Positions 8,337 through 19,200 of a DNA stretch of 64,000 bases are shown here, piece after piece; position 1 is the stretch's first letter; each line of letters opens with the position of its first letter. The notes under the pieces were generated by a model that saw nothing but the letters and a program-made list of their open reading frames with translations, did not search any database and was not told where the DNA came from. The DNA is from Tamlana sp038148895 (lineage in GTDB: Bacteria > Bacteroidota > Bacteroidia > Flavobacteriales > Flavobacteriaceae), in the NCBI GenBank assembly GCA_038148895.1, contig JBBVGQ010000003.1. One strand, given 5' to 3'. The translations under genes were made by a program, and so were the position numbers.

Positions 8337-11300
8337 CTAGAGTCCTAAACGTAATCCTAATTGAACTGTTGTAAACTGCGGCATTAAACCTATATCTGCA
8401 CCTTGACCAAAAATAGACGAAGTTGCACTAAACTCTGGGTCATAACCTAAATAATCTGTTATGGTGAACAAGTTGTTCCCTGAAGCATAAACTTTCACAT
8501 ATTTAATGATGGCAGGATCAATTTCAATATCATAAGATACTGTAAGGGTTTTTAGCCTAAAAAAAGAACCATCTTCAATCCATCTGCTTGAAAAAGAAGA
8601 ATTTCCTAGAGGATCTCCCCAAACTGCTCTTGGAATTGTAGTTTGCTGTCCTTCTGCAACCCAACGGTTATTTATGGCAGTACTCTGATTTTCGTAACCA
8701 CTCATTTGCTCCAAGGTTTGGCGTACTCCATTATAAAGGTCGTTACCTACAGAAAAATTGAACAAACCTGATACGCTCAATCTTTTATAGTTAAAAACAG
8801 TACTAATACTACCTGTAAAATCTGGATTTGGATTTCCAATAACCTTGCGATCGTTTTCGTCAATAACCTTATCTCCATTTAAGTCTTCAAATATTACATC
8901 ACCTCCACTAAAGGGCATAAGACTACCATTTTCCATTCTACGTGATAATCCAGCGGCATTGGCTTCTGCAGTTGTACTGTAAACACCATTTGCTTGATAA
9001 CCGAAAAAAAGGTTGGCATCTTGTCCTTCATCAGTTATGTAGGTTGCTCCTCCAAAATGAGTTATTATTCTTTCATTGGGAATACCTAAAACCTCATTTT
9101 CGTATTTAGAAAAATTAACCCCAAAATCCCATTTCATATCCGATGTATTGATTAATCTGGTATTAAGTCCTAGCTCTGCTCCTCGGGTTCTCATATTCCC
9201 ACTATTTGAAACTATATAGTCAAAGCCACTTGTGGTATTAAGTGTTTGATAAGTAATCATATCTGTGGTTTCGTTGTCGTAAACATCAATTGAGAAATTT
9301 AAGCGTTCATTAAATAAAGCAACGTCTGCCCCTAAATTAAATTTACGCACTTTTTCATTTTGAAGTTTAGGATTTCCAATGTTGCCTCTTACCAAACCTT
9401 GAATTCCCAATAAATTTTGCGACACATAAAGTTGTTGTGCCGTATAGTTACCTATATCGTCATTGCCACTTAAGCCAACACTAGCACGAAGTTTAAACAA
9501 ATCAATACCTGAATTGTTCATAAATTTTTCTGCTGAGATTAACCAAGCTGCAGAAAGTGACCCTAAAGAACCAAATTTAACATCTTCACCAAATCTGCTT
9601 GATCCATCGTATGCTGTATTCAACGTAAAGAAATATTTATTAACGTAATTATACTCTGCACTTAAATAAGCATTAACCCAGTTCCATTCGCCCAGTGCAC
9701 CACCAACTTGTCTCAATAGGTTGCTACCCGCACCAACAGTTGTAAAATCGTCGGTAGCTGAATTAAATCCAAGCCCAAGATCACTCTCTGATTCGTTTGA
9801 TTGGGTTCTCATACCCAATCTTACATGAAAATTATGTTTAAAATCAATACTCTTGTCAAAAGATAAAAAACCATCTGTATATAAGGAATATAATTTCTGA
9901 ACTTCACTTCCACTTCTATTATTGGCAATGGCGGTTGGTAAAATAATATCAGCGACACCAAAATCTGGAATAAAGAAATTTTCGCGTTCCTTGTTATAAG
10001 TTAAACCTGCCAATAAGTTTACCTTTAAAGATTTACTGATATCATATTGGAAGTTTAAATTCCCAAAGAATCGGTAATTTTTATTGATACCTATGGCATT
10101 TTGTAAAATAGCTACAGGATTGCTTACATCAAAAATATCTACATCAGCCAAGTTTGGTGAAACTTCACCTGTTTCATTGATGGCATTAACAGCAACAAAG
10201 GGTGCTTTAGTTAGAGCCAAGTATTGTTGACTGGTTTTGTAAGCCAAACCTTGGTCATTTTGATTTTCAGTATTATAAATAAAGGACAAATTGGCATCTA
10301 CAGATAGTTTATCTGTAAGACGTAATGCCGCGTTAAGTCTGGTGCTATATCGTTTTAAATTTGAATTACCTGAAATACCTTCGCTATTAAGATAACCAAC
10401 TGATATTCCGTATTTAGCAATATCATCGCCACCTTTAATTTTTAAATGATAACTTTGATTCTGACTTCCTCTAAATACCTTATCTTGCCAATCTGTGTTG
10501 TTATGGTATTGATAGTATACACCACTATCTCTGTTGTCAAGCATCCATGGCATGTTTGCTATTTGCTCTTGTGTATCTCCTCTAGTAGCCATTAATTGCG
10601 ATAAATAAACTCTGTATTCAGCCGCATCCATAACAGGCAATGGCCTTGGGTCTTCATTAACCCCTCCATACATAGTGAAGTCTATTTTGGTACTCAATTC
10701 CGTTGGGCGTGTTGTGGTAATGATAATTACGCCATTTGCACCTTTAGTACCGTATAAAGATGACCCATCCTTTAAAACCGTTACATCTTCAATGTCCTTA
10801 ACCTCCAACATAGAAAGTGGTGAAGAATTGTTGTACTGTATGATACCCGAACCATAATCTTCATCATCATATATCATTCCATCAAGTATGATTAATGGTT
10901 TGTTTGTAGCATAAAGTGAGTTAAACCCTCTGATAGTCAAATAGGCTCCAGATCCAGGAACACCGGAATTAGCAACGCTATTTAAACCGGCAATGCGCCC
11001 TTGCAAAAAGTTAGCCACGGTTTGGTTTACCGGATTACCCCATTGCTCTTTTTCAAAATCCAATACTTGTGCTGCCTTTGCACTATTATATTGCAATTCC
11101 TGATCATTTCCAGGTAAATTTGCTGTTTGATAAAATTGAGAATAGCTGGCCTCATAAAGCGCTATTTCAATTCCACTTTCCCTATTGTTTAAAGGGAATA
11201 CTTTGGATTGGTAATCTTGTCCACTTACAATTAACAAGGCATTTAAATGTGGTGCCTTGATAGAAAAACTTCCGTCTTCCTCAGAAATTGCAGCAGAAAA

Positions 11301-11519
11301 GTCTTTAATGGCTATATTGATGCCTGAAATACCTTCACCAGTTACAGCATTTTTTATTAAACCTTTAATTTGAATACCTTTATTGGTCTTAGAATTTACA
11401 GCTGATGAATCTGGAGCATTTTGTGCGTACAGATTCCTGTCTATTCCACCGAAAAACAGTATGCCTAGTAGAGTGGTTAGTTGTAATATTTTGAGCATAA
11501 TAATTGGTTTAAACGACAT
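8337..11519 (-). CDS. SusC/RagA-family TonB-dependent outer-membrane transporter
   Basis: TonB-dependent beta-barrel that imports oligosaccharides with its SusD partner. The N-terminus has a signal peptide ending LYAQ (an internal ATG at 11498, MLKILQLTTLL, may be the true start). A carboxypeptidase-D-like regulatory domain follows (~50-125, IKGLIKNAVTGEGISGINIAI), then the plug with the SusC signature segments TIRGFNSL, PLIILDGM and EDVTVLKDGSSLYGTKGANGVIIITT, and a ~750-residue barrel. Length 1060 aa is normal. It lies 1 nt after the stop of the FAS1 lipoprotein gene and 26 nt before susD, so translation is likely coupled. The first plug segment (QFYQTANLPGNDQELQYNSAKAAQVLDFEKEQWGN) departs from the common SusC pattern, as in divergent SusC members. 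Confidence 0.93.
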   Translation of the reverse strand: MSFKPIIMLKILQLTTLLGILFFGGIDRNLYAQNAPDSSAVNSKTNKGIQIKGLIKNAVTGEGISGINIAIKDFSAAISEEDGSFSIKAPHLNALLIVSGQDYQSKVFPLNNRESGIEIALYEASYSQFYQTANLPGNDQELQYNSAKAAQVLDFEKEQWGNPVNQTVANFLQGRIAGLNSVANSGVPGSGAYLTIRGFNSLYATNKPLIILDGMIYDDEDYGSGIIQYNNSSPLSMLEVKDIEDVTVLKDGSSLYGTKGANGVIIITTTRPTELSTKIDFTMYGGVNEDPRPLPVMDAAEYRVYLSQLMATRGDTQEQIANMPWMLDNRDSGVYYQYHNNTDWQDKVFRGSQNQSYHLKIKGGDDIAKYGISVGYLNSEGISGNSNLKRYSTRLNAALRLTDKLSVDANLSFIYNTENQNDQGLAYKTSQQYLALTKAPFVAVNAINETGEVSPNLADVDIFDVSNPVAILQNAIGINKNYRFFGNLNFQYDISKSLKVNLLAGLTYNKERENFFIPDFGVADIILPTAIANNRSGSEVQKLYSLYTDGFLSFDKSIDFKHNFHVRLGMRTQSNESESDLGLGFNSATDDFTTVGAGSNLLRQVGGALGEWNWVNAYLSAEYNYVNKYFFTLNTAYDGSSRFGEDVKFGSLGSLSAAWLISAEKFMNNSGIDLFKLRASVGLSGNDDIGNYTAQQLYVSQNLLGIQGLVRGNIGNPKLQNEKVRKFNLGADVALFNERLNFSIDVYDNETTDMITYQTLNTTSGFDYIVSNSGNMRTRGAELGLNTRLINTSDMKWDFGVNFSKYENEVLGIPNERIITHFGGATYITDEGQDANLFFGYQANGVYSTTAEANAAGLSRRMENGSLMPFSGGDVIFEDLNGDKVIDENDRKVIGNPNPDFTGSISTVFNYKRLSVSGLFNFSVGNDLYNGVRQTLEQMSGYENQSTAINNRWVAEGQQTTIPRAVWGDPLGNSSFSSRWIEDGSFFRLKTLTVSYDIEIDPAIIKYVKVYASGNNLFTITDYLGYDPEFSATSSIFGQGADIGLMPQFTTVQLGLRLGL

Positions 11520-12977
11520 TTATTTTATTACTGGAACTAGTTTTAAATAATCAAGGGTTAAAGTATTATTGCCATTAACACCGGTATTGGCAGCAACGAG
11601 CGAAATCAGGTCAAGCCTTCCCGCTTCATCAAGCGTAAACTCTCCGATTAAAACTTCATCATAAACATTTAGACCAACTTCATACTCCAATTCGGCAATA
11701 GGGTCTATAACCATTCCATCAACATCAACCGTTCCCCCAACCCTTAACGTTTGCATAAAGGTATTTCCTTGAATATCATTAATGGCCCTCCAATAGGCTT
11801 GATATGTTGTGCTATACATATTATTGGCACTGTAATTAATGGCAAACTGTGGCACTCCATGATTTTGAACCATAATGTCGTAAAACAAAATGCCGTCTGG
11901 ATCTTCTTTTTCTCTGTAGAATGTGTTTGATCTTTTATCATTTTGACTAAAACCATTTGGTTTTTCACCTTCTATTTGCGTAGTAAGCAAACGGTTTTCA
12001 AGTGGAACCTCCAAAGCACTCATTATATAAACAATACCATTACTTAGCAATACCTCTTCAACAATATTATCTTCATCAATTGGTACTTCTACACCAAAGC
12101 GTGAGACAAATTGAGTAGTTGAAAGATTTTCTCGGGCAACTGCTTTATGAAAAGCCATATCGCGCACAGTAAAATAGCTCGCATATGTTCTTGTAGAATC
12201 AGCTGTCCCCTTAATTAAATATGGTTCCAAATTGTCTACTTCACTATTAAATCCATTGTTTTCCAATAGAAAAAGGGTGTACTTATTCTTTTCGTTGTTT
12301 AAATTGTAAACATTGGTTAAATAGGAATTTCTCAAAGAATCCGCATATAGTTTGTGAATTTCCGGTTCGTTTGCTTTTGCTATACTGTCACTTCTATAAA
12401 TATCAAAACTATTAAGTGATGATAAGTATGAACTCATTGTATTACTGCCGGCTTTACTTTTTACATATTGCCAAATATTTAATCTAGGCTCTAATGCCTT
12501 ACCGATAATATGGAACAAACCATTGGATGCATATTGATCAGCTGAAACTACAGTGGCATCTTCAATCATAGTTCCATTCCTAAATTCTAGATATTTGTTT
12601 GAAAGCATCTGAACAGTTACCGTATCTTGCTCGGTAACCGAAGAAAACGCTGTAAGCGCAATATGGTTTTGCACAAACAACCTTTTTTTGGCCAAATCAC
12701 TTAGTAGTGATGGGTCAACTTGGCCTATGGCATCATTTGTTGGTGCCCAAACAGTGTAGGTTTTGGAGTTGGAAAGAACCCCATCAAAACCAGTTTCCTC
12801 TAAAAGTTTTCCAAACTCGGTGGTTTGAGAAGTACTTTGTATACGTTCACTAAGGTTTTGATCTAAGTTTTGATCACTTGTCTTGCCATGATCATCCCAT
12901 GGATCTGTACATGAGGCTACAGTAATTAGAGCAAAACTTGCAAAAAATATTTTTGTGTATGTTTTAATTGATATCAT
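11520..12977 (-). CDS. FAS1 (fasciclin)-domain lipoprotein of the SusCD operon
   Basis: Predicted surface lipoprotein, 485 aa from the ATG at 12977 (MISIKTYTKIFFASF), chosen because it directly precedes the signal peptide with lipobox VASC; the frame extends 9 codons upstream. An N-terminal FAS1 module (~50-165; TYTVWAPTNDAI, GLFHIIGKALEP) is followed by a degenerate second one (~170-325, ending NGIVYIMSALEVP). The C-terminal ~140 residues form a beta-rich domain (FYDIMVQNHG...LDYLKLVPVIK) resembling the carbohydrate-binding-like C-terminal domain of Bacteroidota FAS1 proteins (DUF5108-type). It sits between a second FAS1 gene and susC, where SusE/F-like glycan-binding proteins are usually encoded, so a glycan-binding role is inferred. 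No catalytic motif seen. Confidence 0.78.
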   Translation of the reverse strand: MISIKTYTKIFFASFALITVASCTDPWDDHGKTSDQNLDQNLSERIQSTSQTTEFGKLLEETGFDGVLSNSKTYTVWAPTNDAIGQVDPSLLSDLAKKRLFVQNHIALTAFSSVTEQDTVTVQMLSNKYLEFRNGTMIEDATVVSADQYASNGLFHIIGKALEPRLNIWQYVKSKAGSNTMSSYLSSLNSFDIYRSDSIAKANEPEIHKLYADSLRNSYLTNVYNLNNEKNKYTLFLLENNGFNSEVDNLEPYLIKGTADSTRTYASYFTVRDMAFHKAVARENLSTTQFVSRFGVEVPIDEDNIVEEVLLSNGIVYIMSALEVPLENRLLTTQIEGEKPNGFSQNDKRSNTFYREKEDPDGILFYDIMVQNHGVPQFAINYSANNMYSTTYQAYWRAINDIQGNTFMQTLRVGGTVDVDGMVIDPIAELEYEVGLNVYDEVLIGEFTLDEAGRLDLISLVAANTGVNGNNTLTLDYLKLVPVIK

Positions 12978-13015
12978 CCTCGATGGATTAGGTTTTACTA
13001 TCATTTTAATATTGT

Positions 13016-14701
13016 TTATTCATAAATTAAGCCATCTCCCCCTGACTGAAACTTAGGATATAATTGATCCATATCAATAGGTCTGAACTCCACAACATCT
13101 ATCCAGGTTTCACCATTTCTACTATCTTGTATAGCCTCAAATTTCAACTTATGCCTTCCTGTAGTAGGTATGTCTACAATACCCACAAGTCTACAATTAA
13201 ATCGGTTAGTAAATGGTTCAATGTGTCTTTTATATCCTTGTGACTCCAAAACGCGTTCTGGGAGTGTGGTATTACCATATTCTGTAAAATTGATTCTTCT
13301 AGCCAGCGGAACATCGTTTACAGAAACCTCAACTGCAGGTGAAGACCTTTGGTTTTGCCTGTAAGACACCCAAACCTTATATTTTCCTTTAATGATTACA
13401 GGTGTAGTGAATGTTATTGGATCTAAGAAACCATTTCTAAAACGGTAAAGTTCTACAATATCACCATGCCAAGCCCAATCTAAGTATGCTCCATCTCCTA
13501 TAGCAGCGGCTTCATATCCAAGCACTTGGTCATCTGGCCAATCTACCTCGCTTAATTCACTTTTTCTAAACGAGGCTGAATTCCCTGGTTTTCTAAAAAC
13601 AGAACTTAACTGTCTGATTTCTGGTTGGTCGCCCAAGTCGAAATAGACAGGAGCAGGAAATCTCTTTTTAATAAAAAAGTTGTCTTTCATTAGATGTAAC
13701 ACCCCATTAGAAGCAGTATTATCACTTACACTACGGTCTATTTCAACACCTTTTTCTAAAATCCCATTGAATGTTACTTCGTTAACCAAAAGTGAATCTG
13801 CAACCAAAGTAAGGGTTATAACTTCCAATGGTGCTTTGGTCAGCACGGCTGGCGTAATAGCTAAATCAGCCATATAATTTAACCCTGGCAATATGCGATA
13901 TGCTACGAATAAATTAAGACTGTCCTCAGGATTCATTGGGTCACCCAAATGACTGTACCTATTTTTTAAGTCATCAAGATTATTAAATCCGCTTTTTTGA
14001 AAAACCTCATTAGTTTGGGCAAGAACCGTAAGATGGCTTGATATACTATCTTCATCATACGTAAGAGGTTCGTCAAGTTTGTCGTACCATCCGGTTGCCT
14101 TTAGAGCTTCTGCAAAAAGTGAAAGTGAAGCATCCTCATTAATGCTTTCTGCCAAAGTTTTATTAGCAACTCGAAGCACCTTATCTAAAACATGAATGAT
14201 ACCATTTCCTACCTCAATATTAGAGTTAATTATACTTGCTTCCTTGTTAACTGTAATGCTTGATTGACCATCTATAAAAGCAGCACCTGTTATTATAAAT
14301 TGCCCTTGCAAACTGGGGCTTGGTATTTTACCATCAGTAAAGGATGTAGTATTTACGGTTTCAGGAAGTATGTGAAGCTTAGCCAACTCTTTGAGGTCTT
14401 CCAAAGGAACATCACTTACGGAATTTGCACCTAACTCATTAAGCAGTTGCATAACGGCCTCGTTTGTTGGAAGAAAAAGCGTATAAGTTCCATAAGTGTT
14501 CATGAAAGCTGCATAATCTGTAACTTCCAGAATTTCCAAAAACAAGGAATACTCATCATTAGCCTTTAAAAACTCGGTAATGTTCAGAGTCTCATCTGTG
14601 GACTCTTTGTACTTTTGAGAAGTACAGTTTAGCACAAAAATTGTGACCGAAACTGTAAGAACTAGTCTCAATAAATTTGTTAAATTAAAAACTTTTTTCA
14701 T
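13016..14701 (-). CDS. FAS1 (fasciclin)-domain lipoprotein with beta-sandwich C-terminus
   Basis: 561-aa lipoprotein with lipobox FVLNC. Two FAS1 modules: ~40-180 (GTYTLFLPTNEAV, GNGIIHVLDKVL) and ~185-355 (HLTVLAQTNEVF, SNGVLHLMKDNF). The C-terminal ~200 residues (from YFDLGDQPEIR) form a beta-sandwich-like domain with VWVSYRQNQRSSPAVEV and TTGRHKLKFEAI, resembling carbohydrate-binding modules, and ending in WIDVVEFRPID. It is in the middle of the operon, 11 nt before the next FAS1 gene and 18 nt after susD. The position suggests a surface glycan-binding accessory to the SusCD complexes. FAS1 domains are adhesion modules in other organisms; binding to pectin is inference. Confidence 0.78.
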   Translation of the reverse strand: MKKVFNLTNLLRLVLTVSVTIFVLNCTSQKYKESTDETLNITEFLKANDEYSLFLEILEVTDYAAFMNTYGTYTLFLPTNEAVMQLLNELGANSVSDVPLEDLKELAKLHILPETVNTTSFTDGKIPSPSLQGQFIITGAAFIDGQSSITVNKEASIINSNIEVGNGIIHVLDKVLRVANKTLAESINEDASLSLFAEALKATGWYDKLDEPLTYDEDSISSHLTVLAQTNEVFQKSGFNNLDDLKNRYSHLGDPMNPEDSLNLFVAYRILPGLNYMADLAITPAVLTKAPLEVITLTLVADSLLVNEVTFNGILEKGVEIDRSVSDNTASNGVLHLMKDNFFIKKRFPAPVYFDLGDQPEIRQLSSVFRKPGNSASFRKSELSEVDWPDDQVLGYEAAAIGDGAYLDWAWHGDIVELYRFRNGFLDPITFTTPVIIKGKYKVWVSYRQNQRSSPAVEVSVNDVPLARRINFTEYGNTTLPERVLESQGYKRHIEPFTNRFNCRLVGIVDIPTTGRHKLKFEAIQDSRNGETWIDVVEFRPIDMDQLYPKFQSGGDGLIYE

Positions 14702-14719
14702 GACTGCAACTTTTCTTTT

Positions 14720-16213
14720 TTATTTGTAAAAGGGGTTTTGAACGAGCTGCTTGTTGGTAAACAACTCATTTTCATTGATTGGAAGATAATGGCTATTGGA
14801 GTCTCGCAGTTTTGCCAAAATACTTTGCTGCTGATTAGCAGGCGCACTTCTTAACCCTACAGCCAATAAAATATCTATATACGCATAGCTTTCTTTGCGA
14901 GCATTACGCAAAATATCAAACCATCGTTTTCCTTCAAAAGCGAACTCTCTAGAGCGTTCGGCAAGAATATATAATCGAATACCTGTGGTATCATCAATAC
15001 CAGGTTGTTCTTCGGTCAACTGAATTGCAGCTCGTTTTTCTCGTAAATCAGCAATAATATCTAAAGCCTCGCTTCCACGCCCTAATTCGTTCAATGCCTC
15101 GGCTTTCATTAACAATACATCTGCATAGCGGTAGATAAACCAATGTGTGTCTGATTCTTGCAAAGATTTACGTTGGTCTTCATCAATACCTGTATATTTA
15201 TAAATTTCGTTGGTACCTGGAACCAATGAGGCTCTTTCACCACGAACATCTTTGTTTAAGGGGTCTTCAAAATCTATCCCAAAAACTCCTTCCAATACGG
15301 TTGGTGCAGCGAGATACTGTGGACGCTGTAAAAAGATACTATAAAACGGATTTAGGTTTTGTGTGGTATACTGAAGCTCAAAAATACTTTCTGTTGAATT
15401 TCCTATGGCATAAACTGTTGTAAACCATTGTGGACTTGCGTCTATCAATGCAAATTGTCCTGAATTGATTACTTTATTAGCAGAAGCCAATGCGGCATCA
15501 TAATTTTCCTGCCATAGATAAACGTCTGCTAGCATGGCATTTATGGCATTCTTGGTGATTCTGCCCTTGCTTGCTGCAATACTTTCATAACTATCTACAG
15601 CATAACTTTCTGCTAGAACTAAATCAGCTACAACTTGGTTAAAAACCTCTGCTTGTGGCGTGGCGGGTAATTGAAAGTTATCTTGGTCTGATAATGTAGC
15701 CTCAATCTTTAACGGAACATCTTTAAAGGAACGTGCCAACGTAAAGTACAGATAAGCTCTAATTGCCAAAGCTTCAGATAAGTAATTGTTAAGCTGTGTT
15801 TGTGTAAATGTTGGGTCTTTTTCCAAAACATCTGGTGCAAGATCGATTACAGTGTTGCAAAAATTTATGATTCTATAAAATTGCGACCATGTTGTTAAAC
15901 TATTAGCAGGCAAAATATTATAGGTAAGCATTTCAATTTGTTCATCGGTCATAAATCCACCTGGACTAATCATATCTCCTCTAAGTTCTCCGTACATAAA
16001 AATATACTCAGCCAGAGTTCGATCACTCTCAGATGGAGGTGTATTTAACATTGAAGAATAAATACCAATTACCGCTGATTGAACATCTTCCTTTGTCTGC
16101 CAAAATTCTTCACGTATAGTTCCGTTCTCAGGCTTCAGGTCTAAATAGCTATCACAAGAGAAATTGATCAATACCATTAAAAAAGACAGTGCATATATAA
16201 TTTTTGTTCTCAT
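14720..16213 (-). CDS. SusD/RagB-family glycan-binding lipoprotein (second pair)
   Basis: Partner of the second SusC protein. Start at the ATG at 16213 (MRTKIIYALSFL), since the open frame extends only to a TTG three codons upstream. Lipobox NFSC is followed by DSYLDLKPENG, the standard SusD N-terminus; it has TPR-like helices, ADVLLMKAEALNELGRG and EFAFEGKRWFDILRNA, the conserved C-terminal SusD signature. Length ~497 aa is typical. It is 20 nt downstream of susC and upstream of a FAS1 gene. Presence of two SusD proteins of different length (587 and 497 aa) suggests two ligands, for example fragments of different size. Confidence 0.94.
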   Translation of the reverse strand: MRTKIIYALSFLMVLINFSCDSYLDLKPENGTIREEFWQTKEDVQSAVIGIYSSMLNTPPSESDRTLAEYIFMYGELRGDMISPGGFMTDEQIEMLTYNILPANSLTTWSQFYRIINFCNTVIDLAPDVLEKDPTFTQTQLNNYLSEALAIRAYLYFTLARSFKDVPLKIEATLSDQDNFQLPATPQAEVFNQVVADLVLAESYAVDSYESIAASKGRITKNAINAMLADVYLWQENYDAALASANKVINSGQFALIDASPQWFTTVYAIGNSTESIFELQYTTQNLNPFYSIFLQRPQYLAAPTVLEGVFGIDFEDPLNKDVRGERASLVPGTNEIYKYTGIDEDQRKSLQESDTHWFIYRYADVLLMKAEALNELGRGSEALDIIADLREKRAAIQLTEEQPGIDDTTGIRLYILAERSREFAFEGKRWFDILRNARKESYAYIDILLAVGLRSAPANQQQSILAKLRDSNSHYLPINENELFTNKQLVQNPFYK

Positions 16214-16233
16214 TTGAGTCAAATAGTTTAATA

Positions 16234-19200
16234 TTAAAATCTGGTTCTTAAGCCTAGTGTAAAACGACGAGTAGGTGGCGTTCTTGAATAATCTATGGCT
16301 ATTCCAAATGGATCTCCGCCTCTCATATTTACTTCAGGATCTTGACCTCTATACTTAGTAAAGGTTAAAATATTATCTGCCGTAAAATATAGGTTTAAAT
16401 CATCTAGTTTTAATTTCTTCAAAAACTCCTTATCAAAGTTATAGCTAAATGTTGCCGATCTAAAACGTAGGAATGAGGCATCTTCAACATATCTATCGGA
16501 ACCTAGCCAGTTATAAGCTGCCCCATAAACCGCACGAGGTATATTGGTTACATCTCCTGGATTTCTCCATCTTGATAAAGTTGCCGTACTTTGATTATCG
16601 TAGGTATACATATTAGTTGTTGACATATCTGTACCGTTAATAATATCGTAATCCAACCTATAAGTAAAGAAAAGTAATAATTTAAACTTTTTATCAAATG
16701 TAATTGAGGGTCCAAAACCACCTGAAAATTTTGGATTACTGTTTCCAAGATAGACTACATCTCTACTATCAATGTTTCCATCATGGTTAATATCTTCATA
16801 AATGGCATCACCTGGCTGGAATACGTAGTCTATACTTGGATAGTTAAATCTCATATAAACGGTTTGTCCGTTGGGTCCTACAATAATATCTCCATTTGCG
16901 TCACGGGCTTGAGTAGATGCCAAGTCTGGATAAACCCCTTTAAATCGGTATCCATAAAACGAACCAAATGGGTTATCAGTTTGAAGAAAACGTTTAAATT
17001 GTCCATTTCTATCAATGTTTCCACTTTCACTAGGGAAAAACTCAGAAATTTCACGAATTATATTTTCATTTCTAGAAATATTGAAATTAAAATCTACCTT
17101 CCATTTATCAGATTTAAAAGGTGTAGTATATAACCCTATTTCCCAACCTTGGTTATCAATAACCCCTACGTTCTGATCTGAAATATTATTGTAACCTGAG
17201 ATGGTCGTTACATCCAAGTTTTGAAACAATAAATCTCTGGTACGGTTTTGATAAATATCTACATCAATCTGAAAACGTTTGTCAAACATTTGTAAATTAA
17301 TCCCTAGGTTTTTACCCGTTAATGTTTCCCATTTTAAATTGGTCAATTCCATGTTTTGAGGATACACACCATTAAGTCCTAGGTACTCAGAGTTAAAGTT
17401 TCCATAAATATTGAAGTATCTATAATCATAGCGAGGTGCCCTTCCAGATTGTCCTAAACTGGCTCGGAAACTGAAATCATCTACAAAATCCAAGCTTTCC
17501 ATAAACGGTTCTCCTGATACCCTCCAACGCGCTGAAACAGATGGAAATACTGCATAACGATTTTCTGGGCCAAACTTAGAATCACCATCACCACGAAGTC
17601 CAACATTTATAATATATCTATCCAACAGACCGTATTGGGCATTTATAAGTGCTGCAACACTTCGTGCCTGACTATTGTTGTTGTACAAACTTAATTCTGA
17701 ATTTTGAGTTCTTGAAGGAACTGATGGATCAGTTAAGAAAACAGATGCCGTGTTAGACGTAAGAGCCTGATGAGATTCATATCTATAGTCATTTGTTTGC
17801 AGAGACAAAATAGTTTGTAACTTGTGGTCTTCACTACCAAGATTGGGGGTGTAAATAAAATTTGTCTTGGATGTTACACTGGTAGCATCAACATCAGCAT
17901 CGGAAGCCCTATTTACAACTGTTTCTGTAAACGGCCTTCCTGTTGCATTTTGGGGTAGAAATGCTTTAGCTTTTGTACTGTTGAAGTCAAATTGAAGATC
18001 GAAAGTTGAAATCAATTTGTTTGGAATCAAATCGACCTTTAAATTAAAGTGAGGAACAATTCTGTATCCCGTTTGTTGATTTGAAGCATATTCTGCCAAA
18101 GCAACTGGGTTATAAGTACGTGGATAAGCCCCTTGAATGTTTTGAGCAGGTGAAAAATAATTTGGTGTAAGATCTCCCAAATCGTCGTACTCATAAATAC
18201 TCATATTAGGCATTTTGGTGTATGCTATACTTCTAACTCGGTCCCCACTACCTGTCCCATTTACATAGTTACGTTCCGTATCCGTATGTGTATAGGAAAT
18301 ATCTGCTTTAAAACGTATTCTGTTTGAGACTACATAATCTAAATTTAATCGTCCATTAATTCGCTCAAAACCTGTGCCTTTGGTCACCCCTTTTGAGTTA
18401 TAATATCCAATAGAAGTAAAATATCTTGCTTTTTCACCACCACCTTGTAACGATAAGTTATGTTCGCCCGTAGTTCCTGTTTGAGTAATAGCTTCAACCC
18501 AATCGGTATTGTTTCCATAGTTTTTATACCAATACACCTCTTGGGGGTCATATTGAAATTCTTTAATCGTGAGTGTGTTCAGAGGTGTACCTGTTCGATT
18601 CATAAAAGCCTCTGGTATTAATTGTGAGTATTGGTCTCCACTAAGCATGGGTATGGTTCGAGGTAACTTAGAATAAGTCCCGGTAAAACTATAACCAATT
18701 TTTGGTTTACCCACCGATCCTCTTTTGGTGTTGATAATTAAAACACCACTGGCAGCACGTGCTCCCCACATGGCAGTAGCCGCCGCATCTTTTAAAATGG
18801 TAATACTTTCTATATCTGTAGGAGCAATATTCAAAAGAGCAGCATAACCTTGTTCATCAGCAGAACCAAAATTAAAATCTTCAGGAATAGAAGTTTCATA
18901 AGGCATACCATCTACAACAACAAGTGGATCTGAAGACCCTGTTATGGAAGATGTTCCCCTAATTCTTATTTGCATACCTGCTCCAGGGTCTCCAGATGTT
19001 GCCGTAATATCAACCCCTGGCACCCTACCCTGAAGTGCCTCGTCAATAGAAGCTGCTTGGGTATTTTCCACATCTACAGCACTAATGGTAACGGCACTTG
19101 TGGTCAAATCTCGGGCAGCAATGTTTAACAACCCACTTTCGGGTGTTTTAGTGGCACTGATAACAATCTCATCCAAACCTTCAATATTTTCAACCATGTT

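Noticed and set aside
16783..17133. 116-aa open frame on the plus strand
   Set aside because: It lies within the barrel of the second SusC gene on the other strand and has no recognisable motif.
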